Part shown: in pieces, positions 17,445 through 25,510 of the stretch
How the letters are laid out: every line of letters begins with the position of its first letter
Position numbering within the stretch: the stretch's first letter is position 1
Assembly (NCBI RefSeq): GCF_018687695.1
Contig: NZ_CP061303.1
Span: 124,001-188,000, forward strand
DNA length: 64,000 nucleotides
From: Polynucleobacter sp. MG-6-Vaara-E2
Lineage (GTDB): Bacteria; Pseudomonadota; Gammaproteobacteria; Burkholderiales; Burkholderiaceae
Reading direction: 5' to 3'
The notes under the pieces: generated by a model
Told to the model about the DNA's origin: nothing
What the model saw: the letters and a program-made list of their open reading frames with translations, nothing else
Database searches by the model: none
Made by a program: the position numbers and the translations under genes

Positions 17445-18676
17445 GAATGGTTTTTCTCCAAAACTTGCCGTTCTATTAATTGCAAGGTTTTAATAAGAGA
17501 ACGAAGATCATTCTCACTATGATTTGCGGAGAAAGTAATTCGTAAGCGTGAGCTTCCAACAGGAACGGTAGGTGGTCTTATTGCGGGAATCCAATATCCC
17601 GCCTCATCTAATAATGTTGCAGCCAATAAAGCATCGGCGTTACCACCAAGGATAAGCGGTTGAATTGGTGAGCATGAGGAAACTTTTTCCCATGTTGAGA
17701 AAATCATTTCTTGCTGCCAAATATCAATCAATCGATGTAATTGGGCACGGCGCTGTTTGCCTTCATCAGATTCAATAATCTCCAGGCTCTTTAGTAAAGC
17801 ATGTGCGATCGCGGGGGGCGTAGCAGTACTGTAGATATAGGGGCGCCCTTTTTGAACTAACCACTCTACAAAGTTATCTTGAGCGCATATAAAGGCCCCG
17901 CTAACACCGGCAGCCTTACCTAATGTGCCGATATAGATGATGCGATCTGAGTAAATATTCTCTTGCTCTAAAATACCATGACCTTGTTTGCCTAGCACTC
18001 CAAATCCATGCGCATCATCTACCAACAACAGGGCATCGTATTCCTCGGCAATCTCTAAAAGTTTTTTTACAGGCGCAAGATCACCGTCCATGCTAAAAAC
18101 ACCATCCGTCACAATCAGCTTAAGAGTCTTAGAGTCTTTTTTGAGTAAATCAATTAATAAGTCTTGCTGCGTATGATCAAACAGCGTTACCGATGCATTA
18201 GTTTGTGCGCTTGCTAAACGAACGCCGTCAATTAATGAAGCATGGTTAAGTTTTGCAGAATAAATACTGCCACTGCCTTGAGGCGCAAGTCTTGCAATGC
18301 CAGTAATTGCGGTTAAATTTGCAAGGTAACCAGTACTAAAAAACAATGCACGAGCTTTGGGAATATGGGCGCTCTGAAACGATGCTAAGCGTTTTTCTAG
18401 TAAATCATGTGTAATGCTGTGGCCACTAATTAAGTGGGATGCACCACTACCTACCCCATATTTTTGAGCGCCCTCAGACAGTGCTTTTGCAATTTCAGAA
18501 TGGTTGGCTAGACCAAGATAGTCATTACTACAAAAGGCCTTGAGCTCGCGATCTTCAACCAGCGCTTTGGTATCACAAGGAGAATTGGTAATTCGTAACT
18601 TACGCTTGAGTAATTGCTGATCTAGGTCTGCAATTTGCTCTTCAGCTAGCTTGAGGGCGTTGAAAGATTTAGTCAT
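17441..18676 (-). CDS. bioF: 8-amino-7-oxononanoate synthase
   Basis: A PLP enzyme joining pimeloyl-ACP/CoA and alanine. There are 411 residues. Signatures are FCSNDYLGLANH, GVGSGASHLISGHS, LFFSTGYLANLTAI, LLVDDAHGFGVLGKQGHG and the PLP-Lys segment IYIGTLGKAAGVSGAF. Its start overlaps the bioA stop by 8 bases. The two genes that make the pimeloyl precursor in E. coli (bioC, bioH) are not near. Confidence 0.96.
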   Translation of the reverse strand: MTKSFNALKLAEEQIADLDQQLLKRKLRITNSPCDTKALVEDRELKAFCSNDYLGLANHSEIAKALSEGAQKYGVGSGASHLISGHSITHDLLEKRLASFQSAHIPKARALFFSTGYLANLTAITGIARLAPQGSGSIYSAKLNHASLIDGVRLASAQTNASVTLFDHTQQDLLIDLLKKDSKTLKLIVTDGVFSMDGDLAPVKKLLEIAEEYDALLLVDDAHGFGVLGKQGHGILEQENIYSDRIIYIGTLGKAAGVSGAFICAQDNFVEWLVQKGRPYIYSTATPPAIAHALLKSLEIIESDEGKQRRAQLHRLIDIWQQEMIFSTWEKVSSCSPIQPLILGGNADALLAATLLDEAGYWIPAIRPPTVPVGSSRLRITFSANHSENDLRSLIKTLQLIERQVLEKNHS

Positions 18677-20018
18677 GTAGCACCTGATTTAAAGCGGTTT
18701 GTACAGACTGACCCATTTGCTCAGCTTCTTTTGAAGATAAAACATACGGTGGCATGACATAAATCGTATTGCCGATAGGTCTAATCAAAACACCTTCATT
18801 CAAGCATTGAGCAAACATTTCACGAGGAAAGGTATTAGAATTTTTGAGCGCAGTTTGTTTGACATCAAAAGCCAAAATCATTCCTTGTTGACGCCAGTGC
18901 TCAATTCGAGAATCCAATTTAGCCCAGCTAAATGCATTTGCTAAATCTTCCGAGCGATCAATATTCTTTTCAAGAACATACTCTGTATCAAAGATTTCAA
19001 GGCATGCTAAAGCCGCTGCACAGGCAAGCGGGTTACCAGTGTATGAGTGCGAATGCAAGAAGCCTTGTTTAGTTTGATCTTGGTAAAAAGAGCGATAAAT
19101 TTTTTCGGTAGTCATACAAAGAGATAGTGGAAGATAGCCACCGCTGATCCCTTTGGAAAGCGTCAAAAAGTCAGGCCAAATCTCTGCGTGCTCACAAGCG
19201 AAGAATTTCCCGCTACGCCCACATCCTACGGCGATCTCGTCGGCGATCATGTGGATCTCATAGCGATCGCATAAGTCTTTAACGAGACGTAAATACTCAG
19301 GTGAATGCATTGCCATCTGGCCTGCACACTGCACTAGCGGTTCAACAATGATCGCTGCAATGTGCTCATGCTCTTGCGCAAATAATTCCTCAACTTCTTT
19401 TGCTGCTTGTCTTGCAACATCTTCTGCGTTTTCATCGGCTTTTGCTTTGCGTGCATCAGGCGATGCTACTGTGAAAACATCTTGCAAAAGTGATCGGTAA
19501 GCCTCTCGAAAAATGGCAACATCTGTTACAGCAAGTGCGCCCAGTGTTTCCCCGTGATAGCCATTCTCAAGACAGACAAATTTTTTCTTTTGTGGTTTGC
19601 CATTAAGTTGCCAAAAGTGGTGACTCATCTTCAAAGCAATTTCAACAGCAGAGGCGCCATCTGATGCATAGAAAATATGACCTAAATTACCCTTGGTCAG
19701 AGCGGCTAGTTTTTCAGAAAGTGCTACAACAGGTTGATGGGTAAACCCTGCGAGCATGACGTGTTCAATTTTTTCTAATTGCTGAGTAATCGCTTGGTTG
19801 ATGCGAGGGTTTGAGTGGCCAAATAAATTTGTCCACCAAGAGCTAATGCAATCAAGCAGCGCATTTCCTTGCTCGTCGTAGAGCCAAGGACCTTTCCCTT
19901 TGGTGATGGCAACCAAGGGAAAAGATTCGTGATGTTTCATCTGAGTGCACGGGTGCCAAACGGCAGCCAGACTGCGGTCGACTAGGTTGGCTTGATTGGG
20001 ATCCGAAATAACCTTCAT
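18669..20018 (-). CDS. bioA: Adenosylmethionine-8-amino-7-oxononanoate aminotransferase
   Basis: A class III PLP aminotransferase making diaminopelargonic acid with S-adenosylmethionine as amino donor. There are 449 residues. WHPCTQMKHHESFPLV at the N-terminus is a BioA hallmark; ISSWWTNLFGHSNPRIN, the cofactor region IADEIAVGCGRSGKFFACEHA and the Lys segment LTLSKGISGGYLPLS follow. It is the first leftward bio gene and is divergent from bioB over 89 bases. I saw no clear copy of the enterobacterial BirA operator in that gap. Confidence 0.96.
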   Translation of the reverse strand: MKVISDPNQANLVDRSLAAVWHPCTQMKHHESFPLVAITKGKGPWLYDEQGNALLDCISSWWTNLFGHSNPRINQAITQQLEKIEHVMLAGFTHQPVVALSEKLAALTKGNLGHIFYASDGASAVEIALKMSHHFWQLNGKPQKKKFVCLENGYHGETLGALAVTDVAIFREAYRSLLQDVFTVASPDARKAKADENAEDVARQAAKEVEELFAQEHEHIAAIIVEPLVQCAGQMAMHSPEYLRLVKDLCDRYEIHMIADEIAVGCGRSGKFFACEHAEIWPDFLTLSKGISGGYLPLSLCMTTEKIYRSFYQDQTKQGFLHSHSYTGNPLACAAALACLEIFDTEYVLEKNIDRSEDLANAFSWAKLDSRIEHWRQQGMILAFDVKQTALKNSNTFPREMFAQCLNEGVLIRPIGNTIYVMPPYVLSSKEAEQMGQSVQTALNQVLHD

Positions 20019-20107
20019 GTTTGATATTTGACCACTAGTTTTTCCTAATTCAGGCTTGTATCTGTTATGTTTACGCCTTGGATTGACCTATTTTCTGGAA
20101 TTTACCC

Positions 20108-21145
20108 ATGCTGGACGCCCAAACCGTAGAAAAACCCCTCACTCAAGTCAAATCGAAGGCTGATTTGCGTAAAGAGCTGGACGCTTCTGGTGCCTGGACT
20201 GTAGCCCAGATTGAGGCTTTATTTGACCTGCCTTTTAATGAGCTCATGCTAAAGGCTCTGGAGACCCATAAAGCCTATTTCCCAGAGGGTGATGTGGAAT
20301 TGGCGACCTTGTTGTCGATTAAGACCGGTGGCTGCCCTGAGGATTGTGGATATTGCCCCCAAGCTGCTCGTTATGACACTGACGTCAAAGCTGAAAAGTT
20401 GATGGGCCTTGAAGAAGTATTGGAGGCTGCTAAAGCCGCTAAAGCCGCAGGCTCGAATCGCTTCTGTATGGGTGCTGCATGGCGCGAACCAAAAGATCGT
20501 GACATTGAGAGAGTTACCGCCATGATTAAAGGCGTTAAGGCTTTAGGTCTTGAAACTTGTGCGACCTTAGGAATGCTTGAGGAAGATCAAGCAAAAGCCC
20601 TATCAGATGCAGGTTTAGATTTTTATAATCACAACCTGGACACCAGTGAAGATTTTTATCGTTCAGTCATTTCTACTCGTGGTTATCAAGATCGTTTAGA
20701 CACTATTTCTCATGTGCGTTCCGCTGGCATGTCTGTTTGTTGTGGTGGTATTGTTGGTATGGGTGAATCACGTGAACAGCGAGCCGCATTCTTGGCACGT
20801 TTAGCTAATTTAAGTCCTTATCCTGAGTCAGTTCCAATCAATCATTTGGTGCCTGTTGCTGGCACTCCATTAGCTGATCAAAAGCCTTTGGATCCACTTG
20901 AATTTGTGAGAACGATTGCCGTTGCGCGAATCACAATGCCGAAGGCACGCGTGCGTTTATCTGCTGGTCGCCAAGAGCTTGGCAGGGCTGTACAAGCGAT
21001 GTGTTTCTTGGCTGGAGCTAACTCTATTTTTTATGGTGAGCAATTACTCACTACCGGTAATCCCGAAGCGGAACAAGACCGCGCGCTCTTGGCTGAATTG
21101 GGTCTCAAGACCAAGCAGAGCTGCAAAGCAGAGGTTTTGGTTTAA
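20108..21145 (+). CDS. bioB: Biotin synthase
   Basis: A radical-SAM enzyme that inserts sulfur into dethiobiotin. There are 345 residues. The radical-SAM cluster Cys are in GGCPEDCGYCPQAARY at residues 76, 80 and 83; downstream YNHNLDTS, CCGGIVGMGES and the Arg-containing RLSAGRQELG complete the family pattern. It is transcribed away from bioA, so the pathway is split over a divergent promoter region. coq7 follows 13 bases after the stop. Confidence 0.97.
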   Translation: MLDAQTVEKPLTQVKSKADLRKELDASGAWTVAQIEALFDLPFNELMLKALETHKAYFPEGDVELATLLSIKTGGCPEDCGYCPQAARYDTDVKAEKLMGLEEVLEAAKAAKAAGSNRFCMGAAWREPKDRDIERVTAMIKGVKALGLETCATLGMLEEDQAKALSDAGLDFYNHNLDTSEDFYRSVISTRGYQDRLDTISHVRSAGMSVCCGGIVGMGESREQRAAFLARLANLSPYPESVPINHLVPVAGTPLADQKPLDPLEFVRTIAVARITMPKARVRLSAGRQELGRAVQAMCFLAGANSIFYGEQLLTTGNPEAEQDRALLAELGLKTKQSCKAEVLV

Positions 21146-21158
21146 GTTTTTTCGACCG

Positions 21159-21788
21159 ATGTCACCTATTGATCACCTGATAATTGAGTTTGATACTGCG
21201 CTACGTACTATCGTTGGTGGTGCGAATGCAGGGCGTCCAACACCAGGATCTTCGACAACTCCAAATCAATCTTTAGATGCAGCAGAGCGAAAACATGCTG
21301 CTGGCTTGATGAGGGTAAATCACGTTGGAGAAGTTTGCGCACAGGCACTCTATCAATCACAAAAAATCGTTGCTAGAAATCCGCAAATTCAGGAGATGCT
21401 TAATCACTCTGCTCAAGAAGAAATGGATCACTTAGCGTGGTGTGAAACTCGCTTGCAAGAGCTTGGTTCTCACACGAGCTATCTCAATCCATTGTGGTAT
21501 GCAGGGTCTTTTGCAATTGGTTTGGCCGCTGGGTTGGCTGGCGATAAGTGGAGCTTAGGTTTTGTTGTTGAAACAGAAAAGCAAGTTGAAAATCACCTTG
21601 AGAGTCACCTCGAAAAATTGCCGTTAGAAGATCATCGTTCGCGGGCAATTGTTGAGCAAATGCGCATCGATGAAATTGAACATGGAAGAGCGGCCTTAGA
21701 TGCCGGGGGAGTGGCATTGCCTGATCCAATCCAGAAATTGATGAAAATAGTATCTAAGGTGATGACTACGACGGCATACAAGATTTAA
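21159..21788 (+). CDS. coq7: 3-demethoxyubiquinol 3-hydroxylase (Coq7-type)
   Basis: A di-iron monooxygenase for a late ubiquinone ring hydroxylation. The frame is open far upstream inside bioB, but the family start is MSPIDHLIIEFDTALR at 21159, giving 209 residues. Ligands are visible in LMRVNHVGEVCAQALY, HSAQEEMDHLAWCETRL (ExxH), ETEKQVENHLESHL and MRIDEIEHGRAAL (ExxH). It probably shares the bioB transcript. It is the alternative to the flavin-dependent UbiF for the same step. Confidence 0.93.
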   Translation: MSPIDHLIIEFDTALRTIVGGANAGRPTPGSSTTPNQSLDAAERKHAAGLMRVNHVGEVCAQALYQSQKIVARNPQIQEMLNHSAQEEMDHLAWCETRLQELGSHTSYLNPLWYAGSFAIGLAAGLAGDKWSLGFVVETEKQVENHLESHLEKLPLEDHRSRAIVEQMRIDEIEHGRAALDAGGVALPDPIQKLMKIVSKVMTTTAYKI

Positions 21789-21848
21789 TTGGCCTGAAAT
21801 TCGTGTTTGGGCACTGAAAAGATAATTTTTTGATTTATTTTTCATTAA

Positions 21849-21868
21849 TACTGTTTTTAAATACAGTA
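21849..21868. promoter_or_regulatory. LexA-type (SOS box) dyad
   Basis: TACTGT, 8 A/T bases (TTTTAAAT) and ACAGTA form a 20-base dyad that fits the CTGT-N8-ACAG layout known for LexA in E. coli and related proteobacteria. It lies 60 bases after coq7 and about 215 bases before mraZ, in the largest non-coding gap of the window. Whether LexA binds, and which transcript it would control, is not shown by the sequence. Confidence 0.5.
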
Positions 21869-21871
21869 TAT

Positions 21872-21898
21872 TTAGCTATTATCCAGCCCTATAGCTAA
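21872..21898. repeat. 8-bp inverted repeat just after the LexA-type dyad
   Basis: TTAGCTAT and ATAGCTAA are perfect complements with an 11-base loop (21880-21890). The core TAGCTAT occurs again at 21939-21945. It can be an RNA stem-loop near the 5' end of a transcript or part of a protein-binding array; no T run follows, so it is not an ordinary terminator. Confidence 0.45.
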
Positions 21899-21979
21899 GA
21901 TCTATTCTTAAGTATATTTTCCAAGCCATTGTTTCAAGTAGCTATTTTACTATCACCATTTTATGAACATACGACGCTA

Positions 21980-21995
21980 AGTGTTTGTAAACACT
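21980..21995. repeat. 7-bp inverted repeat upstream of the mra promoter
   Basis: AGTGTTT, GT and AAACACT make a tight 16-base dyad of the size of a dimeric regulator site. A further half-site, AAACACT, recurs at 22023-22029 beside the -35 hexamer of the putative mra promoter. Regulator unknown. Confidence 0.45.
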
Positions 21996-22027
21996 AGAGA
22001 AATTCCCAAAAATATACCCAAAAACAC

Positions 22028-22056
22028 TTGACCCTCTTATTGCGATCCTCTAAAGT
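22028..22056 (+). promoter_or_regulatory. Probable sigma70 promoter of the dcw cluster
   Basis: TTGACC (22028-22033), a 17-base spacer and TAAAGT (22051-22056). Transcription would start about 20 bases before mraZ. The -10 hexamer touches the first MraZ-type repeat, as expected for repression by MraZ. Confidence 0.5.
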
Positions 22057-22080
22057 GGGAGGAAGTGTGAAAAAGTGGGG
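22056..22080 (+). promoter_or_regulatory. MraZ-type operator: three TGnG(A/G) repeats spaced 10 bp apart
   Basis: TGGGA at 22056, TGTGA at 22066 and TGGGG at 22076, each separated by 5 bases. This matches the direct-repeat layout (TGGGN with 5-bp gaps) known for MraZ in E. coli. The last copy ends 3 bases before the mraZ ATG, so bound protein would also cover the ribosome binding site. Confidence 0.75.
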
Positions 22081-22083
22081 TAA

Positions 22084-22515
22084 ATGGTGTTTCAAGGTGC
22101 GTCGGCTCTCAATTTAGATGCAAAAGGTCGGATGTCGATTCCGGCAAAGCATCGTGACGCCCTGTTAGTTCAGGGTGACGGCAGAGTTACGCTCACCAAA
22201 CACCCAGACGGTTGTCTTCTCCTATTCCCAAGGCCAGAGTGGGAAAGTTTTCGAGAAAGAGTTGCTCAGCTTCCGATGGATGCGCATTGGTGGCGCAGAA
22301 TTTTTCTTGGCAACGCTGCTGAAATCGATCTTGATAGTGCGGGACGAGTTTTAGTGAGTCCGGAATTGCGCTCCGCTGCAGGTATTGAAAAAGAAGTGAT
22401 CTTGCTTGGCATGGGCAGTCACCTGGAGTTGTGGGACGCAGCAACATACGCTGCAAAAGAACAGGCTGCGATTGCAAAAGGCATGCCTGAGGCACTCAAG
22501 CAATTTAATTTTTGA
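22084..22515 (+). CDS. mraZ: Transcriptional regulator MraZ
   Basis: An AbrB/SpoVT-like double-fold DNA-binding protein that represses the division and cell wall cluster and its own gene. There are 143 residues with two repeats of the fold: LNLDAKGRMSIPAKHRDAL and IDLDSAGRVLVSPELRSAAGI, each with the DxxGR motif. It is the first gene of the dcw cluster and sits directly behind a matching repeat operator. Confidence 0.96.
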   Translation: MVFQGASALNLDAKGRMSIPAKHRDALLVQGDGRVTLTKHPDGCLLLFPRPEWESFRERVAQLPMDAHWWRRIFLGNAAEIDLDSAGRVLVSPELRSAAGIEKEVILLGMGSHLELWDAATYAAKEQAAIAKGMPEALKQFNF

Positions 22516-22527
22516 TGACAGGGTGCT

Positions 22528-23478
22528 ATGAACATAACTCATCGCCCAGTGTTACTGGCCGAGGCGGTGACGGCGCTAACCAATGGCCCGCTCATTCAGC
22601 AGCAAATCACGAACCAAAACATTTTAGTCATCGATGGAACATTTGGACGTGGTGGTCATACGAGCGCATTACTGAAACAGTTACCAACATCAGCTCGCAT
22701 GATTTCTTTCGACAAGGATTTAGATGCGATCGCAGTGGCGAAGCAAATCAACGATCCACGCTTAACGATTGTGCACGACAGTTTTGCGCGGATGGATCAG
22801 TACGCACTAGCAGAATCGGTCGATGGAATTTTGTTAGATCTGGGAATCAGCTCACCACAAGTAGACGAAGCGCATCGGGGGTTTTCATTCCGTCGAGAGG
22901 GTCCGCTCGATATGCGGATGAATACCGATCAGGGTGTAACAGCTGCAGAGTGGTTAGAGCAAGCACCGCAGGAGGAAATCACGCACGTGATTAAGACTTA
23001 CGGAGAAGAACGTTTTGCATTTCAAATCGCGAAGGCAATTGTGGCCAAGCGAGAAGAAGGACTGTCCCCAAAAACTACTACACAGTTAGCAAGCCTTGTC
23101 GCAAGCGTGGTGCGTACACGTGAAGCGGGTCAAGATCCCGCCACGAGAACATTCCAAGCGTTGCGTATTTTTGTTAATCGCGAGTTAGAAGATTTGGAGT
23201 TGGGTTTAAAGGCTGCTCTGAAATTACTAAAGCCAGGCGCAAGACTTGCAGTAATTAGTTTTCACTCTCTAGAAGATCGCATTGTTAAGCAATTTTTTCA
23301 AGCGCATGCAAAAGTAGAGATTCCGCGAGGCCTTCCCGTTAGAGAAAAAGACTTGCCTCAAAGCGCTCTTGAAATTATTGGGCGCGTAAAGCCAAGCGAC
23401 GCGGAGATTGCTGAAAATCCTCGTGCGCGCTCAGCCATTATGCGAGTAGCAGAGAAGCGTATGGGAGCATTCATATGA
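22528..23478 (+). CDS. rsmH: 16S rRNA (cytosine(1402)-N(4))-methyltransferase
   Basis: Methylates C1402 at the ribosomal P site using S-adenosylmethionine. There are 316 residues. HRPVLLAEAV start, the SAM-binding VIDGTFGRGGHTSALL, GILLDLGISSPQVDEAHRGFSFR and RTFQALRIFVNRELEDL are hallmarks of RsmH (MraW). It follows mraZ by 12 bases and overlaps ftsL (ATGA). Confidence 0.97.
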   Translation: MNITHRPVLLAEAVTALTNGPLIQQQITNQNILVIDGTFGRGGHTSALLKQLPTSARMISFDKDLDAIAVAKQINDPRLTIVHDSFARMDQYALAESVDGILLDLGISSPQVDEAHRGFSFRREGPLDMRMNTDQGVTAAEWLEQAPQEEITHVIKTYGEERFAFQIAKAIVAKREEGLSPKTTTQLASLVASVVRTREAGQDPATRTFQALRIFVNRELEDLELGLKAALKLLKPGARLAVISFHSLEDRIVKQFFQAHAKVEIPRGLPVREKDLPQSALEIIGRVKPSDAEIAENPRARSAIMRVAEKRMGAFI

Positions 23479-23741
23479 ATCGTGCCACCCTCACTTTGCT
23501 GGCCCTTCTTTTAATTTGCGCTTTGTCATTAGTCGCTGCACAACAACGCGCCCGCAGATTATTTATAGCCTATGAACGCGCGCAAATTGAAGAGCGTAAA
23601 TTAAATCAAGAATGGTTGCGATTGGAGTACGAGCAACGTAACCTTTCAAAATCAGCGCGGATTCGAGATGTTGCTCGTAATCAGTTACGTATGGTGTCGA
23701 TTACTCCTGAACGTACTTTGTACTTGAAGGATAGCGAATGA
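23475..23741 (+). CDS. ftsL: Cell division protein FtsL
   Basis: A small bitopic divisome protein of 88 residues that joins FtsB and FtsQ and helps activate FtsWI. One N-terminal membrane helix (LTLLALLLICALSLVAAQ) is followed by a periplasmic coiled-coil region rich in Glu, Gln and Arg (AYERAQIEERKLNQEWLRLEYEQRN). The sequence is poorly conserved in general; position between rsmH and ftsI, with ATGA overlaps at both ends, makes the call firm. Confidence 0.92.
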   Translation: MNRATLTLLALLLICALSLVAAQQRARRLFIAYERAQIEERKLNQEWLRLEYEQRNLSKSARIRDVARNQLRMVSITPERTLYLKDSE

Positions 23742-25510
23742 GAACGGTTGGCTTTTCAACAACCCCGAATTTAGTATTGCGTCTGCCTATGTGGCGGTCA
23801 CGCTTGATGTTGTTTCTATTATTTTTTGTATTCATGTTGCTCTTACTGCGTGCTTTTTGGATACAGGGTCCGGGCAACGCATTCTATGAAGCCAAGGGTG
23901 TTCGTGGAACGCAGCGTGAATTGGAATTGCCCGCTAGTCGCGGAAAGATCTTGGATCGAAACGGACAAGTGATTGCCACTAGCCTTGAGGCTAAGTCAGT
24001 AATTGCCTATAACGATACTGTTCCAGATGATTTAGCCGCCGACAAGGTTAAGAGGCTGGCTAGTCTATTGCAAATTAGTGAAACGGAATTACGTAAAAAG
24101 TTAAAAGAGGATCGAAAGCAGCTCTTCTTAAAGCGTCAAGTTGATCCAGTAATTGCTCAACAAATTAAGCAATTAGAAATCCCGGGTATAGGCCTTAATA
24201 GTGAATATCGTCGTTTTTATCCTGAGGGTGAGGCAATGGCGCACGTCGTGGGCTTCACTAATGTAAATGACAAGGGTCAAGAGGGTATGGAGCTCTCTAG
24301 GGATAAGGATCTGGCTGCCTATCCAGGGCAAAGACGAGTGGTGATTGATCGTTTGGGTCGTGTTGTTGAAGAGATTGCAATTGAACAGTTACCGCAAAAT
24401 GGTAAAGATTTGCAACTTTCGATCGATAGCAAGATCCAGTATCTTGCTTACAACGCAGTGAAAAGCGCAGTTGAGCAACATCACGCTAAGGCGGGTGGTG
24501 CAGTAGTACTTGACACACAAACCGGTGAAATTCTAGCGCTCGCAAACTATCCAAGCTATAACCCAAATGACCGCAGAAATCTAAGCGGTGAGCAACTACG
24601 CAATCGTGTTTTGACTGATACTTTTGAGCCGGGCTCAACAATCAAACCTTTAACGATCTCTATCGCATTAGAAAAAGGATCTGTCACACCAAATACGAAT
24701 ATGGCGATAGGCGCAAAGTATCTGGTTGGGCCAAAGCCGATTACAGATACTCATCCCTATACTAATTTAACTGTTACCGAAGTCATTCAGAAATCGAGCA
24801 ATATCGGTACCGCAAAAATTGCGATGAATAATCTTTCCGCAGAAGAAATGTGGGATTTTTATACTGCAGTGGGATTAGGTCAAACTCCTAAAATTGGTTT
24901 CCCTGGCGCAGTTGCTGGCACGGTGCATCCATTTAAAAAATGGATGCCAACTGATCAGGCCCGTATCGCTTTTGGTTATGGTATCTCGGCTTCTTTATTT
25001 CAAGTGGCTCGTGCGTACACCATATTTGCTCGCGATGGCGAGTTAGTTCCATTAACAATTGAACGTAGTCCTGAATATAAGTCAGGTACACGCGTACTCT
25101 CAGCTAAAACCGCTATTGAAATGCGGAAAATGATGGAGGCGGTCACTGAACCTGGAGGAACAGCAATTAAAGCGCAGGCTGAGGGTTACCGCGTTGGCGG
25201 TAAGACTGGTACAGCACATAAGCTTGTTGGTAAGGGTTACGGAAATTCCTATAGAGCTTATTTTGCTGGAATTGCGCCGATTAGTGCTCCACGTATTGTT
25301 GTTGCCGTCATGATTGATGAGCCCACTGGCGGTAGTCACTACGGCGGAGATGTGGCTGCCCCTGTTTTTTCTACGATTGTTGGTGAGACACTCAGGGCTT
25401 TGAATGTTGCACCGGATAGCCAGCACAGCCAACTCACTCTAAATGAACAGAGTTCTAAAGCGGTGAGTACTGCTAGCTTGCAGACACAGCATGTGGTTTT
25501 AAAAAGATGA
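23738..25510 (+). CDS. ftsI: Septal peptidoglycan transpeptidase FtsI (PBP3)
   Basis: Crosslinks septal peptidoglycan, working with FtsW. There are 590 residues: a membrane helix at about 20-40, a pedestal domain beginning with PASRGKILDRNGQVIATS, and a transpeptidase domain with the nucleophile in FEPGSTIKPLTI (Ser at about residue 300), KSSNIGTAK (SxN) and GGKTGTAHKL (KTG). All three active-site boxes are intact. Confidence 0.97.
   Translation: MRTVGFSTTPNLVLRLPMWRSRLMLFLLFFVFMLLLLRAFWIQGPGNAFYEAKGVRGTQRELELPASRGKILDRNGQVIATSLEAKSVIAYNDTVPDDLAADKVKRLASLLQISETELRKKLKEDRKQLFLKRQVDPVIAQQIKQLEIPGIGLNSEYRRFYPEGEAMAHVVGFTNVNDKGQEGMELSRDKDLAAYPGQRRVVIDRLGRVVEEIAIEQLPQNGKDLQLSIDSKIQYLAYNAVKSAVEQHHAKAGGAVVLDTQTGEILALANYPSYNPNDRRNLSGEQLRNRVLTDTFEPGSTIKPLTISIALEKGSVTPNTNMAIGAKYLVGPKPITDTHPYTNLTVTEVIQKSSNIGTAKIAMNNLSAEEMWDFYTAVGLGQTPKIGFPGAVAGTVHPFKKWMPTDQARIAFGYGISASLFQVARAYTIFARDGELVPLTIERSPEYKSGTRVLSAKTAIEMRKMMEAVTEPGGTAIKAQAEGYRVGGKTGTAHKLVGKGYGNSYRAYFAGIAPISAPRIVVAVMIDEPTGGSHYGGDVAAPVFSTIVGETLRALNVAPDSQHSQLTLNEQSSKAVSTASLQTQHVVLKR

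Noticed and set aside
20019..20107. Possible BirA operator between bioA and bioB
   Set aside because: TTGTA and TTTAC fragments are present but not as a dyad of the known spacing.
21699..21847. Reverse-strand frame of about 49 codons starting beside the LexA-type box
   Set aside because: Its position next to the box is suggestive, but most of it is antisense to the end of coq7, it has no Shine-Dalgarno sequence, and the composition is that of a shadow frame.
22512..22994. 160-codon forward frame overlapping rsmH
   Set aside because: It is in another frame of the clearly conserved rsmH, with low-complexity Arg/Ser/Gly composition.
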